Origin: Coptis chinensis
Lineage: Eukaryota > Streptophyta > Magnoliopsida > Ranunculales > Ranunculaceae
Direction: 5' to 3'
Assembly: GCA_015680905.1 (NCBI GenBank)
Contig: CM027384.1
Coordinates: 68,517,001 to 68,581,000 of the forward strand
Length of the DNA: 64,000 nt
Shown here: positions 47,977 through 59,713 of the stretch, one piece after another
Position numbering within the stretch: the stretch's first letter is position 1
How the letters are laid out: each line of letters begins with the position of its first letter
Made by a program: the position numbers and the translations under genes
The notes under the pieces: generated by a model
Told to the model about the DNA's origin: nothing
The model's database searches: none
Seen by the model: the letters and a program-made list of their open reading frames with translations, nothing else

Positions 47977-49487
47977 TGATAAGCACCCAAAACTGTATTA
48001 TAAAAACCTGTAGAGACATAACATTTCGGTCAATTTTGTGCTTAATAATCATGAAATAATCGCGATCTTCGCTTTTTGCGGTTGGAGCAACTAATGTAAA
48101 AATTATGATAAAGCCAACATTTAAGCACGGAATAGGGAGTATACACATGCCTTCCGATCAAGCCCATGTGAAGGCCAACAAATTCGGACTAAAGCCCAAA
48201 GACTCAAATAGTACAGAATCCAGTCAGAAACGGGATTATGTGCACAGAAGCATCAAACTTCCGAAGCTCATATCTCTTGAACCAGGACTCGAATCGCGAC
48301 GAGTGAGCTGTCCGACGATCGTCACGATGAACTCTACAAATAGGCGGGAAGTTGTAAAAATGCCAAAAGACCGGATTGCCACTGGACACTGTACGTGGAC
48401 CCACTAGGCGAGCCCATAAGATTTGATGAGTCATCATGCAAGTCAAGACAAAGGTGCAAATAATTTGTGCAAATTTGACACCTTACATGAAGTTAATGAG
48501 TTAGTTGGATTTAGGTGATGATTATCTAAAAAAATGAAAGGTGTCAAATGGGGGTTAGTTGTGGATAAGTGAAAAATAAATGAGAGGAGAGTGTTTCACG
48601 TGGGAGAAGAGAAAAAGGCTCTCTTATGTAAAGGGGGGCTGATTTTGGGAGTTGGAAGCTTTTACTTCCTTGACTTTTACTTTTCATTTACATCCATGTC
48701 TTTAATTTTGTTTTTTTAGTTCTTAGTTTTTAGAGAAAAGCTTGTAACTTGTTAATGGGAGAACTCTCTTTAGTTTTTAATAAACTCTTCTTCATTTAGG
48801 TAAACAGGTTGTAGTTTTCTTGTTTCATTCTCTTTCTTTTTCATTTCACATATCTTCTTGTAGTTTAATTCAATCCTAGGATCATGAGCTAAAACTCTCC
48901 CAAGGGGAGGGTTAATGATGCTCATGTGAGGATCATGCTACAAATTTAGGATTCCAAAATCACTACTTAAAAAGACTTAGGTTTTATTTTTCATCCCCGT
49001 CCCAAAATGACCAGATTGACAATTATTTGATCAATTGTTGTAAAGTAGAACTAGGAGTTGGAATGATATTTCAGAGATGAAATATCATTTCAATTCTACA
49101 TGCTAGCATGATATGTTTAGAGATAGGTATATTATGTTAGGGATTTGAGATGGTAGTGACCTGTTTCTAAAAGACTTGTAGCTAGGCCTTGCATGAGGAG
49201 GATTAATCCTTCCCTATCTCTCTCTCTCTTTCATTTAACTATAAACAAACTTACAAATTTTAGATAACTTGTGTAAAAAAATCTATCTATAAAATCCTTC
49301 TCACTTAGTTCTCCAAAGTGTAGATTCCAGTTGTGATCATTTAAATTCTTGTCTTAGAAGTTGGAACGAAATCCCTACTCGAACTAGATTGACATTCTCA
49401 AAGAAAAAAAAAACAGTGAGTAAGGAATTATTGAGTTTTAGCACGTAGTAAGTCAACTTCTAAAAACACTGAAAAGTGCTAAGATCA
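47977..49487 (+). repeat. Solo LTR, gypsy B-related, opposite orientation
   Basis: About 1511 bp starting TGATAAGCACCCAAAACTG, the complement of the B LTR end, and closing near GTGCTAAGATCA at 49487. Interior landmarks match the B LTR reversed (for example CTCATGTGAGGATCA and AAAATCACTACTTA near 48920-48970). The flanks ATGTG (47972-47976) and ATGTC (49488-49492) agree at 4 of 5 bases. No internal region is present, so it is a recombined solo LTR that landed in the env-position ORF. Confidence 0.75.
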
Positions 49488-50212
49488 ATGTCCATATGCA
49501 GGAGAATTCAACAAAGCATGGAAAGATTGTTCAGGAATAATCTTTGGAGATGCCTTTGTAGAAGACGTGTGATGAAAGATACCACCTGTAGACGAAGATA
49601 AACCAAAAATTAGAATACGATGGAAATGACTAAGTAAAAACAAATGACATTTATTACCATAGGAAAATTGCACTATACTAAAAACTAAAAATAAAATGAC
49701 AAAGAACATAAATTTGCAAAATCTAATTTGTGTCATGAGCCCAAGTAACGGTGAGGATCCTTAGGTGAGAGAAATCCATTTATAAGATTCTCGATGTAAA
49801 TCCCGATCCGTCTGCAGCCCGTTCAATATAGGGCTCCTGTGTTTGGTAAATCTCGGCTTGGTTCTCCATTATGAGAGTGTGATTTGCCAAGATCAATCTG
49901 GTTGTGGCTATGCAAGAATTGTGCTTGTTCCTCACCTTGTATTGTCCAAGCAGTCGTGAAATTCAAGAAGACTAGTGATGATGATGTTACGACGTATGTA
50001 TAATGTCATTAGGCCTTGGTGAATTAAACGAAGGCCTTCCATAGGATTAAATAAGTTGTGTATTGCATTTTCAATGAAGATGTTGTGATGGGAACTTCGC
50101 CGGTTTCTACACCATTTTCTGACCGTTTAGGTGACTTTTTAATACCGTTTTCGACAGTTTCCAAATCATTAATCATTAAAGCTGGACAAAAAAGCTCGTA
50201 TATATATATATG

Positions 50213-50253
<41 letters not shown>

Positions 50254-50529
50254 GATATATTTGGAAAATGTTTCTATCTATATATAATATAATATTGGAG
50301 ATATATAAGAACTGATATAATATTTGACAAGGCAGAATATTTGGAAAATATACGAAATAACAAACATACTAGGGTAGAAAATGAAAATGCAAACATGTAA
50401 ATAAAATATCCGACATAAATAAAATACAAGACCGGGAAAATAAAATGTTTACTGAGAATCCTCAGAGGCTGCAGAAGAAGAGCCAGGAGTCTGGCGACAG
50501 CATGCAAGATGAGCTCCCATGGAGGCTAA
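49488..50529 (-). other. Gypsy B internal DNA between extra ORFs; small signal-peptide-like frame; (TA)n
   Basis: Contains a minus-strand frame from Met at 49736 whose N-terminus FCKFMFFVILFLVFSIVQF looks like a signal peptide or membrane anchor. The frame ends at 49485 at the edge of the solo LTR, so its true C-terminus was cut off by that insertion. A (TA)n microsatellite lies at about 50196-50249. The rest shows nothing recognisable. Confidence 0.4.
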
Positions 50530-51585
50530 CTACTCCTGGATATCGCCTAAAGTATGCATCACCTGATCTTGAAACTGGTGCTGGTTCGCCATGAGCATTT
50601 GCTGGAACTGATTCTGGCAAGTAGACATATGACCCTGAAATGATTTCATGGAAGTGCGCATTTCTTGCTGAAAATCGCCCATGGTGTCTGTCATCGACTC
50701 GTGGCGAGTGGTCATATCCTCCTTGAATTCGCCTATGGTATGTTCCATCGATACATGGCGAGTATACATGTCTTGCATGCCACTATTCATAGTGCATAAG
50801 GCATCCATGGGATGGCTCATCTTGCTCATAGTAGCCTCATCAAAGAAAGGTGGAGGGTATGGGTGAGTTGAACCCACGTTATCGTGTTCAGCTGCCATTG
50901 GTGCTGTGGGTTCCGATCCAATGGGGACAGTATACACTTCTTGAAAATATGCATATTCTCATATGGCAGCATAGGGACTAATGGGGTGTGGTAGACAGGA
51001 AATCCAAATTAATCATAACTTGCGTGACAAAAACGGCAAGAGGGTTGACCTGAGTGTGGCATGTGTAATGATGTCGAATAGGAAGGTCACAATGCCTAAG
51101 TTACCCTTTCACTCCTGGAGAACCCAGAGTAGGTGCAGAAACATCTTGTTAATGTCAGATGGCTTAGAGGTGCCAATGACATTCTGACCCAGCCATTAAG
51201 TTACGACAAGTTGGTTCGGCCGCACAGAATGTTGATACGCACATTTCCCATCCATATTATACTCGCCCTCGATTAGCGTGTCGAGCATGAGGTCGTAAGT
51301 CTATGGATATATGAACTGCTGCTAAGTCAGCACGTGGTCGACCAGAGGTATTCCCGTGATCCCGGAGATCAAGGCGAGTGTGACTTGGCGTGGCACGTCA
51401 TCGATGGTGACCCAAAAATTATCGCCATTAAAGCCGCCATTGTTATAGAATTTCAACACCAAATCCATTGAATACAGCCCGCCATTAGCATACAAGAGAT
51501 ACTCCCATCCTCTAAAGTGTATTTCCGTATCAAAAAATGGAGCAAACATCCCACTTTCAAATAGGGATCTAAAATTTCTTTCCAC
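50530..51585 (-). pseudogene. Gypsy B extra ORF: plant-transposon-protein-like domain plus repeat tail
   Basis: One frame from Met at 51585 to 50530 (about 350 codons) broken by about five stops. The first part (FRGWEYLLYANGGLYSMDL, VLKFYNNGG, ISGITGIPLVD) resembles the domain often annotated as putative plant transposon protein, found downstream of pol in Athila-like elements. The last part (50937-50530, open) has an 18-residue repeat of the form RHxSMxxTxGxFxxxMxT followed by Gln/Met-rich sequence, likely coiled coil. The stops are TAG, TAA and TGA types consistent with C-to-T decay. It lies between integrase and the env-position ORF. The function is unknown. Confidence 0.6.
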
Positions 51586-53150
51586 CGAAATTCACCTGTT
51601 TCCAGCCATTTGTCGCAGAAAGAGGATGGATATTGATTTGAGATGAGAGGAAGAATTAGAAGTTGCTGATGGAAGGGAAATTGAAACCAAGCTATGGTGG
51701 TCTCGCGCGAGACTCAAATTTAACTAGAGGTTGTCTCGTGCGAGACTGGATTTGGAAGGGACGAGATCTGGTTTTTGTGGGGGAAGAAAGAGGAAATGGT
51801 GACGCGTGGGAGAGGTGTCTCGGTTTATACATAAGCCTAGAATCACGAGATTTGGTCGGGCCCAAAAAAATTTCCCAGCCCAAATCAAGCTTAAAAAATG
51901 TAAACGCGCACACATGACTCGTTCGGACTTCGAATTGGATAAATGAGCTACCGAAATAATCGGCACAAAAAATACCATCCAATTATATGAGTCATTCTCA
52001 AAGGCCACAAGAATTTTTGAAAATAAGGAGGGATGTTTTATTTATGAACAATGTTTTTTTTATATGGTTTTATTTCTATACAAGGGGGATTAATGTGAAC
52101 AACACTGGATGTCCATAAGAGTCACCATCTAAATTCTTAGGCAACTGTCATGTCGGCTCTGGAGCAAACCCAATCCAGCCAGACTGTGGCTTCACCTTTA
52201 TGTATTATGGGTCTAGGGGCAGGACTGTACCATCCTGGACCGTGCGCCATACGGTCTAATAATATTGCCCTTATTACATATGGCTATCCTCAAACCACCC
52301 CAAAGGGAACTCAAAGTAACCAATTCTAGGGGTTAGCCTGGTGGAATCCATTGCCTGTACGTGTTCTAAGTAGGCAACATCCGAGGTTGAACATGAATCT
52401 TTATGTGCACAGCTTAATGCAAAAGGAATTTTAAAAGACAACAATATATACATATATACATATATACAAGGTAAGTCTTTTAACGTCAGATCCTCAAGAC
52501 GTTTGCAAGTCTTTTAACGTTAGATCCTCAAGACGAATCCCAACCTATGGGAGAAACGGCATGGCGATGAAGTTTATCCTGCTAAGCTGGTGTCAGAAAA
52601 AAAAAGTATACCTTATACTGGCTAGTATTGGATAGGAAGTCAAGACCTGGACAGAAAGGTGTTTGACAATGCATACACCACCCCATCCTTCACGCACGTT
52701 GTTTACGAGCAAAAGTACTACGACCATTACCTATTCGTGATGAGTGAGACTTATACCAAATGATTAGCTGAAGTTCGCGAGGTAGAGAATATAAAAGGGA
52801 AGAAAAGGAAGGAGGGGAATTTTTTGGTACCCATCGTTTACCAGTAGGAACGTTTGCTTGTGTTGCAAAAGACATTTATACTCAGTTCTGAAATAGAGTT
52901 TTTGTGGACTATGGCTCTGGCACTTGCAACCACACACTTCAAAATACTTTTGAGATCATAAAATAGAAGATGGCCCAGCTACCCAAAAAGGCGTACCCTC
53001 TACAGAAATAGAAACAAGATTGAGTATGCCAAACGAAATATCTAGTCTATGTAGATCGAATCCTAGAGAAGAGTCTGTTCAACAGTTGGGGAGTGTAACT
53101 TGTGGTAATGTTTGAGGCATTGTCCATTTACTTGAAATTCATTGTTATCT
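51586..53150. other. Gypsy B spacer between integrase and extra ORF
   Basis: No convincing gene. A 29-bp direct repeat AAGTCTTTTAACGT(C/T)AGATC... is at 52473-52501 and 52507-52535. Small frames around 51660-52010 on both strands are mutual shadows. Confidence 0.5.
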
Positions 53151-54260
53151 TATGGATTAAGCAAAGAGATTGCCCCATAATGGGTCACAGCTGACACAAT
53201 AAAAGGACCAGACCATCGTGTTTTCAATTTACCAAAACAAATGTGTAATATGGAGTTGTAAAGTAAAACTATTTGGCCAATTTTGAAATCTTTACGCAAA
53301 ATGTGCTTGTCGTGCACTCTTTTCATATTAGCTTTGTAGGATTTCGAGAGATCATAAACATCACTCCGAATCTCCTCAAGCTCATTTAATTACAGTTTTC
53401 GCTTCTCGCCTGCCACGTTGATATTATAATTGAGGCTTTTGATGGGCCATAGGGCACGATGCTCAAGTTCAATCGGCAAATGACAAGGTTTTCCAAAAAT
53501 GATGCGGTAAGGAGACATCCCAATAGGTGTCTTAAATGCCGTTCGGTATGCCCACAAGGCATCCGATAAGCGGAGAGATTAGTCTTTTCTTGAGGGAGGA
53601 GATTAGTCTTTTCTTGAGGGATTGATAGTTTTCTCCAGAATGGACTTTATCTCTTTGTTGAAGACTTCCACTTGGCCACTTGTGTGTGGGTGATATGGAG
53701 TAGCAACTTTGTGAGTAACTCCATATTTCTTCATTAAAAACCCAAAAGTTTTATTACAAAAATGTGTACCCCCATCATTGATGATAGCTCTGGGAACACC
53801 AAAACGAGAGAAAATGTTTTCTTTTACAAATTTCACGACAGTCTTATGGTCATTTGAGCGACATGCGAGTGCCTCAATCCATTTAGACACATAGTCTACA
53901 ACGACTAGACTGTAGAGAAAATCTTAAGAAATAGAGAAGGGCCCCATAAAATCAATGCCCCAAACATCAAAAATTTCCATAATTAAAATGGGATTTAGGG
54001 GCATCATATTGCGTTAGGTAATGCGACCTAGGTGTCGATAACGAATGCAAGCTTTGCAATGTTCATGTGCATCGCGAAAAAGGGTAGGCTAGTAAAAACC
54101 ATATTGTAAAACCTTGGCCGCCGTTTTCTTCCCACTGAAATGACCACTGGAAGATTGTTCATAGCAAAAGGATAACACGTCGGTGTGTTCCCAGTTGGGA
54201 ATGCAGCGACGAATGAGTTGGTAGGAACAATACTTAAAGAGGTAGGGGTCATCCCATAAA
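53151..54260 (-). pseudogene. Gypsy B integrase, decayed
   Basis: Integrase part of the Ty3/gypsy polyprotein, which joins element cDNA to chromosomal DNA. The zinc-binding HHCC region lies at about 54000-54200. The catalytic core is at 53603-53960 (VSKWIEALACRSND, INDGGTHFCNKTFG with the second Asp, HTSGQVEVFNKEIKSIL with the Glu). The C-terminal part is at about 53160-53600 (reverse strand of [14 protein letters not shown] type). A 24-bp tandem duplication at 53575-53622 sits just after the core and carries a stop in each copy. Further stops separate the zinc region from the core. Confidence 0.85.
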
Positions 54261-54324
54261 TAATATTTTATAGTGGATAAGAATTTTTTTACGATCAGGA
54301 CGTGACCAAGAGGAAGGAACTTCC

Positions 54325-54900
54325 TCAGTAACTGGTAGTTAACGATATCCGCATACCATGGAGAGGAGAAAATGGAGTACAAATGCTCGTCTGGGAAGAA
54401 ATCACAGATGGTGCCAGAATCACTATCAATGTCACCAACCAGCCTTGATAAATGGTCGGCCACGACATTTTCGGTTCCTTTCTTGTTTTGATTTTCAGGG
54501 TAAATTCTTGCAAGAGAAGAATCCAGTGAAACAATCGCTGTTTCGCCTCCTTTTTTGCGAGTAGGTACCGAAGTGTGGCATGGTCAGTATATACGATGGT
54601 TGAAGAGTCGACCAGGTAAAGGCGAAACTTATCCAAAGCATAGACAATAGCTAGTAACTCTTTCTCAGTTGTCGTGTAATTAGGTAGAGCGTCATTAAGA
54701 GTTTTACTAGTCTAGTAAATTACAACGAGTGTGTCATCATGTCATTGTCCTAACACAGCGCCAATAGCAAAGTCGCTAGTGTCACACATCAGTTCGAATG
54801 GTTGAGACCAATCAAGGGGTTGAATGATATGAGCGGTAGTCAGGACGGTTTTTAGAGTTTCAAAAGCTTGTTTGCAATTGAAATTGAAGTCGAAGACTGC
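54325..54900 (-). pseudogene. Gypsy B RNase H, decayed
   Basis: RNase H follows RT in the polyprotein and would remove RNA from the cDNA hybrid. Visible are the block upstream of 54640 resembling [17 protein letters not shown] and the segment [20 protein letters not shown] then [20 protein letters not shown] (54636-54500). Stops and shifts interrupt it between 54640 and 54900. Confidence 0.8.
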
Positions 54901-55975
54901 ATCTTTAAGTAGGAGATTGGTTAAGGGTCGAGCAACTTTAGAAAAATCTTGAATGAATCGCCTGTAAAACCCAGCGTGGCCTAAAAAGGCACGGATATCG
55001 CGAACTATTTGGGGGATAGGTAGAGAAGCAATTTTAAAAAATTAGCTTTATCAACCTCTATCCCATCTTTTGAAATAATATGTCCTAGAACAATTCCTTT
55101 GGTCACCATGAAATGACACTTCTCCAATTAAGCACCAGATTTTTCTCTTCACAACGCATTAACACTTTAGAAAGGTTGGATAGGCAGTTGTCAAAGGAAT
55201 TCCCTTAAATGGAAAATTCATCCATGAAGACTTCCATATAACATTCCACCATATCACTAAAAATGTGAAGCATGCAGGGTTGGAAAATATCAGGTGCATT
55301 GCAAAGACCAAAAGGCATTCGTTTGTTTGCAAAGGTGCCAAAGGGACATGTGAAAGTTGTCTTCTCTTGATCAGCTGGATCGATGACAATTTGGAAGTAG
55401 CCATAATAGCCATCAAGAAAATAGTAGTAAGCATGACCGACTAAATGTTCTAGCATTTGGTCAACGAATGGAAGAGGGAAATGATCTTTACGTGTTACAG
55501 CATTAAGTTTGTGATAGTCAATGCAAATTGTCTATTTCACCGGGACGCGAGTGGAGATGCATTCATCATATTCATTTCGCATAACTGTAATGCCGAACTT
55601 CTTGGGAACAACGTGGATAGGAGTAACCCAAACACTATCAGAGATAGGGTATATGATACCTACATCAAGTAAACGTAAAACTTCCTCCCTCACCACCTTC
55701 TTCTTGGCGGGGTTAAGGCGACGTTGCGGTTCCCGCGATGTCATTGTGCATACACAAGGGGCTATTTCTTTGATATCATCTAAGGACCAACCGATAGCGG
55801 AGCGATGTACACGAATGACATGAATCAAATGTGCTTCTTCATCGGTAGTCAAATGGGAAGAAATTATTATAGGGTGACTACCATCAGGATCAAGATACAC
55901 GTATTTCAATTCAGAGAGTAGAGGTTTTAAATCCGGAGTTAGAAGATTTGGGATCAAGGATTCGTGAGGGGCCAT
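54901..55975 (-). pseudogene. Gypsy B reverse transcriptase, decayed
   Basis: Open from 55975 to 55535 (VGIIYPISDSVWVTPIHVVP and similar gypsy RT sequence). A single TAG at 55532-55534 interrupts, and the same frame continues to 55205 with YYYFLDGYYGYFQIVIDP, FANKRMPFGLCNAPDIFQ and FMDEFSI. The last is the catalytic box, where the second Asp expected in (Y/F)xDD is Glu. Beyond 55205 stops and shifts accumulate. The PISDSxWVxPxHVVPKK and MPFGLCNAP boxes are typical of the Athila branch. It cannot encode an active enzyme. Confidence 0.9.
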
Positions 55976-56008
55976 CTCTTCAATGGAAAAGAGTGAGTCC
56001 GGTTATTC

Positions 56009-57065
56009 TTAATTAGTTGGCAACACAACAGTAGGGTTAAATAGTAGTACTGACTCTAATAATACGTGGACATCCTTAATGTACGAGTCATCGTCAAACT
56101 CGGGATTATCAAAATAAAGAAATTGGTGTACCTCGTCTGGGGGAAAAGAGTTTGCAAAATATTCCTGTGCGAGACTATCAACTATGCTAATCTCACCCTC
56201 AATATCAAGATCAGGAAGCTGTTTTATTAAGTTAAATACATTGACTTCTATAGAAAGGTTCCCGAAAGACATTGTCATTGAACCATCCCGACAATTGATG
56301 AGAGTGTTAGCAGTTGAAAGAAATGGACGTCCTAAATTGATAGGAATTGAGTCACAGGAAACTTCGGTATCTAGAATGACAAAATCAATGTGGTAGTAGA
56401 AATCTTGGACCTTTACTATGACGTTTTCTACTATGCCCTTTGGGTACTTGATGGAGCGATCCGCGAGTTGCAAGGTCATGTTGGTTGGTTTAATTCATGA
56501 AGACCTAACTGCTTAAATAAGTAGTATAGAAGTAGGTTAACACTCGCACCTAAGTCTAAAAGTGTGGTAGCGATATACTTGTCGCCCAATGTGCATGGTA
56601 CAGTTGGTCGACCTGGGTCTTTGTATTTAACCAAACCATTGGTAGCAATAATGGAGGGAAACTGCTCAGTGAGGAATGCTTGTTGAGGAATATTTGTTCG
56701 TCGTTTGTTGGTGCACATATCCTTCAAAAACTTGGCATGCTTGGGTAAATGCTTAAGTGCATCGAGAAAAGGTAGGTTTATGGTCAAATTTTGGAAGGTT
56801 TTTCGGATCTCATTGAAATGTTCGTTAAGTTTGTTCTTTGCCAAACAGGTAGGGAACGGAGCTTTTGGGCGGAATCGCGATATGGATCGAGGCGTCTTTC
56901 CCCGTGGTTAAGGGTTGTAGATTTGGAAGGAACAACTTTATCCGATATAGGTTGCGAGGTAGGAGTTGGAAGGACGTCAGCCGCGGCTTTCGTCGGTTCA
57001 ATGTCTGGCATATGTATGTGATTGTCGACGGTTTGGCCAGAACGAAGAGTGGTGATAGCATTCAC
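56009..57065 (-). pseudogene. Gypsy B gag-pro linker and aspartic protease, frameshifted
   Basis: The linker frame (57065-56784) begins MNAITTLRSGQ, a conserved phrase at the gag-protease junction of Athila-like elements. It runs into the frame at 56844-56476, which holds the protease active site TTLLDLGASVNLLLYYLFKQ (D-L-G-A-S). The frame at 56479-56009 continues with LADRSIKYPKGIVENVIVKV and GRPFLSTANTLINC, the flap and C-terminal part of the retroviral-type protease. The protease would cut the polyprotein. Three overlapping frames show at least two frameshifts. Confidence 0.85.
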
Positions 57066-58199
57066 CTCACCCTGGCTGGGATTACTAGATCATGGTGCAT
57101 TGTTGAGTTCAAAGGTAGTGTTTGTGGGCTTAGGGTTGGGAACTGCTTGACCAGGAAATACACCCTTCTGACTTTTATCCTGTGCTAACAACTGAAGAGA
57201 CTATTGGATAGATGCTAGGATTTGAGATTGTTGATTCATATAAGTCAGAAAAGTTTCAGCTGTTTTATCGGCAGTTGATTGTCCCACTGGAGCAGCAGGA
57301 AAAAGTTCATGGTTATTGTTTACGGGTTGATTTTAGTAGCCATAACCTTGATTAGTGGGAACAAGGCTGCGGTTGTTTTAGTACCCTATATTGGTAGTGT
57401 TGGGCAACTGAGTTTTCCCTTGCTGGAATTGCGGAGGATTTCCTTGACGGTAGGAATTGTAGTTTGTGGGTGGTCGTACAGGAGGGTTGCTGAAACCCGG
57501 AGGAGCTGGTTGTTTGGCAGGGGGACGCCAAGCCAAATTTGGATGTTCTCGCCAAGGTGCATTAGGGATGTTGAAAGCACAAGCCTCTTCAGATGGTTGG
57601 GGAGGGCACTCATATGTCAAAGGACAATAAAAATCGGAGTGCTCAAGACTTAAGCAAAGAAGACATGGGGAAGCGTTAGTAGCCATGACTTGTTTGGGTT
57701 TTTGATCATTTACTTGAACTGAAAGAGCATCGACCTTTTTGGTTAGGGACTCGATCAGAGTTTTTAATTCTGGATCGAGTTTGACCTCGAACATAGACGT
57801 AACTTTGGTAGGAGTGTCTTTAGAAGATATGGAAGAATCAGTGTTACCCCAATGGGTGTTTCGTGAAGCCTGTTTCTCAAGAAAAGTGTATGCTTCACTA
57901 GTGCATTTGTCCATGAAACAACCGCCGTTCATGATATCTAATGTTTCCTTTTGATGGTTAGAGAGACCATTAAAGAATGACCGGACTAAGACAGCGGTGT
58001 CGAGTTGATGATGGGGACATTCGAGAAGTAGATCAGTAAATCTGCTCCATGCTTCCGTAAATGATTCTTGGGGATGCTGGCGAAAGAATTGAATCTTCTG
58101 AAGCATCTCTGTAGTTTTCTTCTGAGTATAGAACTTTATCATGAATGCTTGTATGAGTTTGGCCCATGTGTCAAGGGATTGAGGCGCTTCGCTCGTGAG
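57066..58199 (-). pseudogene. Gypsy B gag, C-terminal part (copy 2)
   Basis: The 283-codon frame (58229-57378) carries the gag core: AWSRFTDLLLECPHHQL, VRSFFNGLSNHQKETLDIMN and EAYTFLEKQASRN. A cysteine-rich segment CLLCLSLEHSDFYCPL follows, resembling but not matching a standard CCHC knuckle. The tail is rich in Pro, Asn and Gln. The gag start lies beyond the CACTA insertion at 62825-63265, and the first few codons of this frame are transposon sequence. A frame of about 30 codons near 57200-57280 (SQILASIQ) leads to the linker. Confidence 0.85.
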
Positions 58200-58351
58200 C
58201 CACACTACAACAAATATGACATATGACATTGCTAATTTTACATCACTTTCAGCGAAGTGATGTCATAAGAAATTATGACATCACTTTTCTTAACATGTGA
58301 TGTAATAATTATCACAATTTTTTTTTAACATCACTTATTTCAGAAGCTGAT

Positions 58352-59713
58352 TGATAAACTCAAATGACTAGTTTACCTACGAGATAAATCGATGAAACTT
58401 ACCAACGCAAGTAAAACTAAACTTGATCTAATACTTGGTTTATCAAATCTTTCTACTCTCAATCCTATGAGATATAGTGGAGTAGATAAGTTCGTTCCAC
58501 TCCTAGTGCTCTAGCATGGATGTTTTCTAATCTAACTAGTCGTTTTTAAGTCTATGAGAGTTTTACGAAGGGGAATTAGACTACGATGCAACTACCCACA
58601 AGATGCAACTAGTCGCTTATCAGTCAACTAAGGGAATGTTACGTTGATTCTATGATAAGGAGTTAGAGGGGGATTGATTCCACCTTAACTCAACTTAATC
58701 CACTAACGAATTTTAATCGTCAGTAATCGAATTGAATCTAACAAGCAGAACAATTGGTTATTCCTAATCTCTAATTATACATGGCATTTCTACCAATCAT
58801 AACTAGCATGTGAACAATTAAACCCATTCTCATGGTGAACTAATCATTTCTAGAGTGGAATAGAAAATACGACGACTCTACGATAATCGGAATCAAGCTT
58901 TCATCAAGGCTTCACAACCCCCTCTAATGGAGGTTTAGCCTTGAATCATTCAAGAATCATTTCCATTTATATTAAAACTAAACATAATATAAAGCATTGA
59001 AATTTATTTAATTGAACAATAATGAAATCTAATTTAATGACTAAATTGAACTAAGGACATGAATTGAAATTAGATCTAGAATTGGAATTGACAAAATCGA
59101 AATGGATAAAGAATACTACTTTATTTATCTAATCAATCAAGAACAATGATTCGTAGATTTAATCTAAAACAAGAATTTAAATGGAACTAAAACTTAATTT
59201 AATTAATAAAACTAGATCTATAATTCTATATCCTAATTTAGGTCTAACTAGCTACCATTAATGAAGAGCTAAGCTTTTTGTTTTTATACATCCAGATCCA
59301 AAATTCGTGCATGGGCTTGGAGCCATGGGTTGGGCCGAAATCGGGGCCCAAAACCCAATTCTTCGATCCAAAAGGCCTTCTTCAGCTGCAGTTGACTTCC
59401 ACAGACTTTTCGTCCACTTCTGCTCCTCTGATTGGGTCAAGGCTTGGACCATTACAAAGCTCTTTCCGAGCGGTCGTTTTGACATAAGGTATGCCCAATT
59501 CGAGGTCCGAGTCCAAAGATACGGCTTTCGGAAGTTCTCACGACTTTTGCTCCTCAGATCTCGCTAAAGTGGTACATTTCTACACATAGTGGACTTTGAA
59601 GCCTGAAATGCATAAAAACGCGTAATCAGTGTTAACTCTTACTTATTATTCACATAATTGGTCTAACAGTATGATTATTAAGGGGTTAAAACTACAGTTT
59701 TGGGCTCTTATCA
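58352..59713 (-). repeat. Solo LTR of gypsy element A inside CACTA-1 (copy 2)
   Basis: 1362 bp, TGATAA to TTATCA, with a perfect 5-bp target duplication CTGAT (58347-58351 and 59714-59718). It is the same insertion as the 5' LTR at 2269-3636 of copy 1, but here no internal region remains, so the element was reduced by recombination between its LTRs. Confidence 0.93.
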
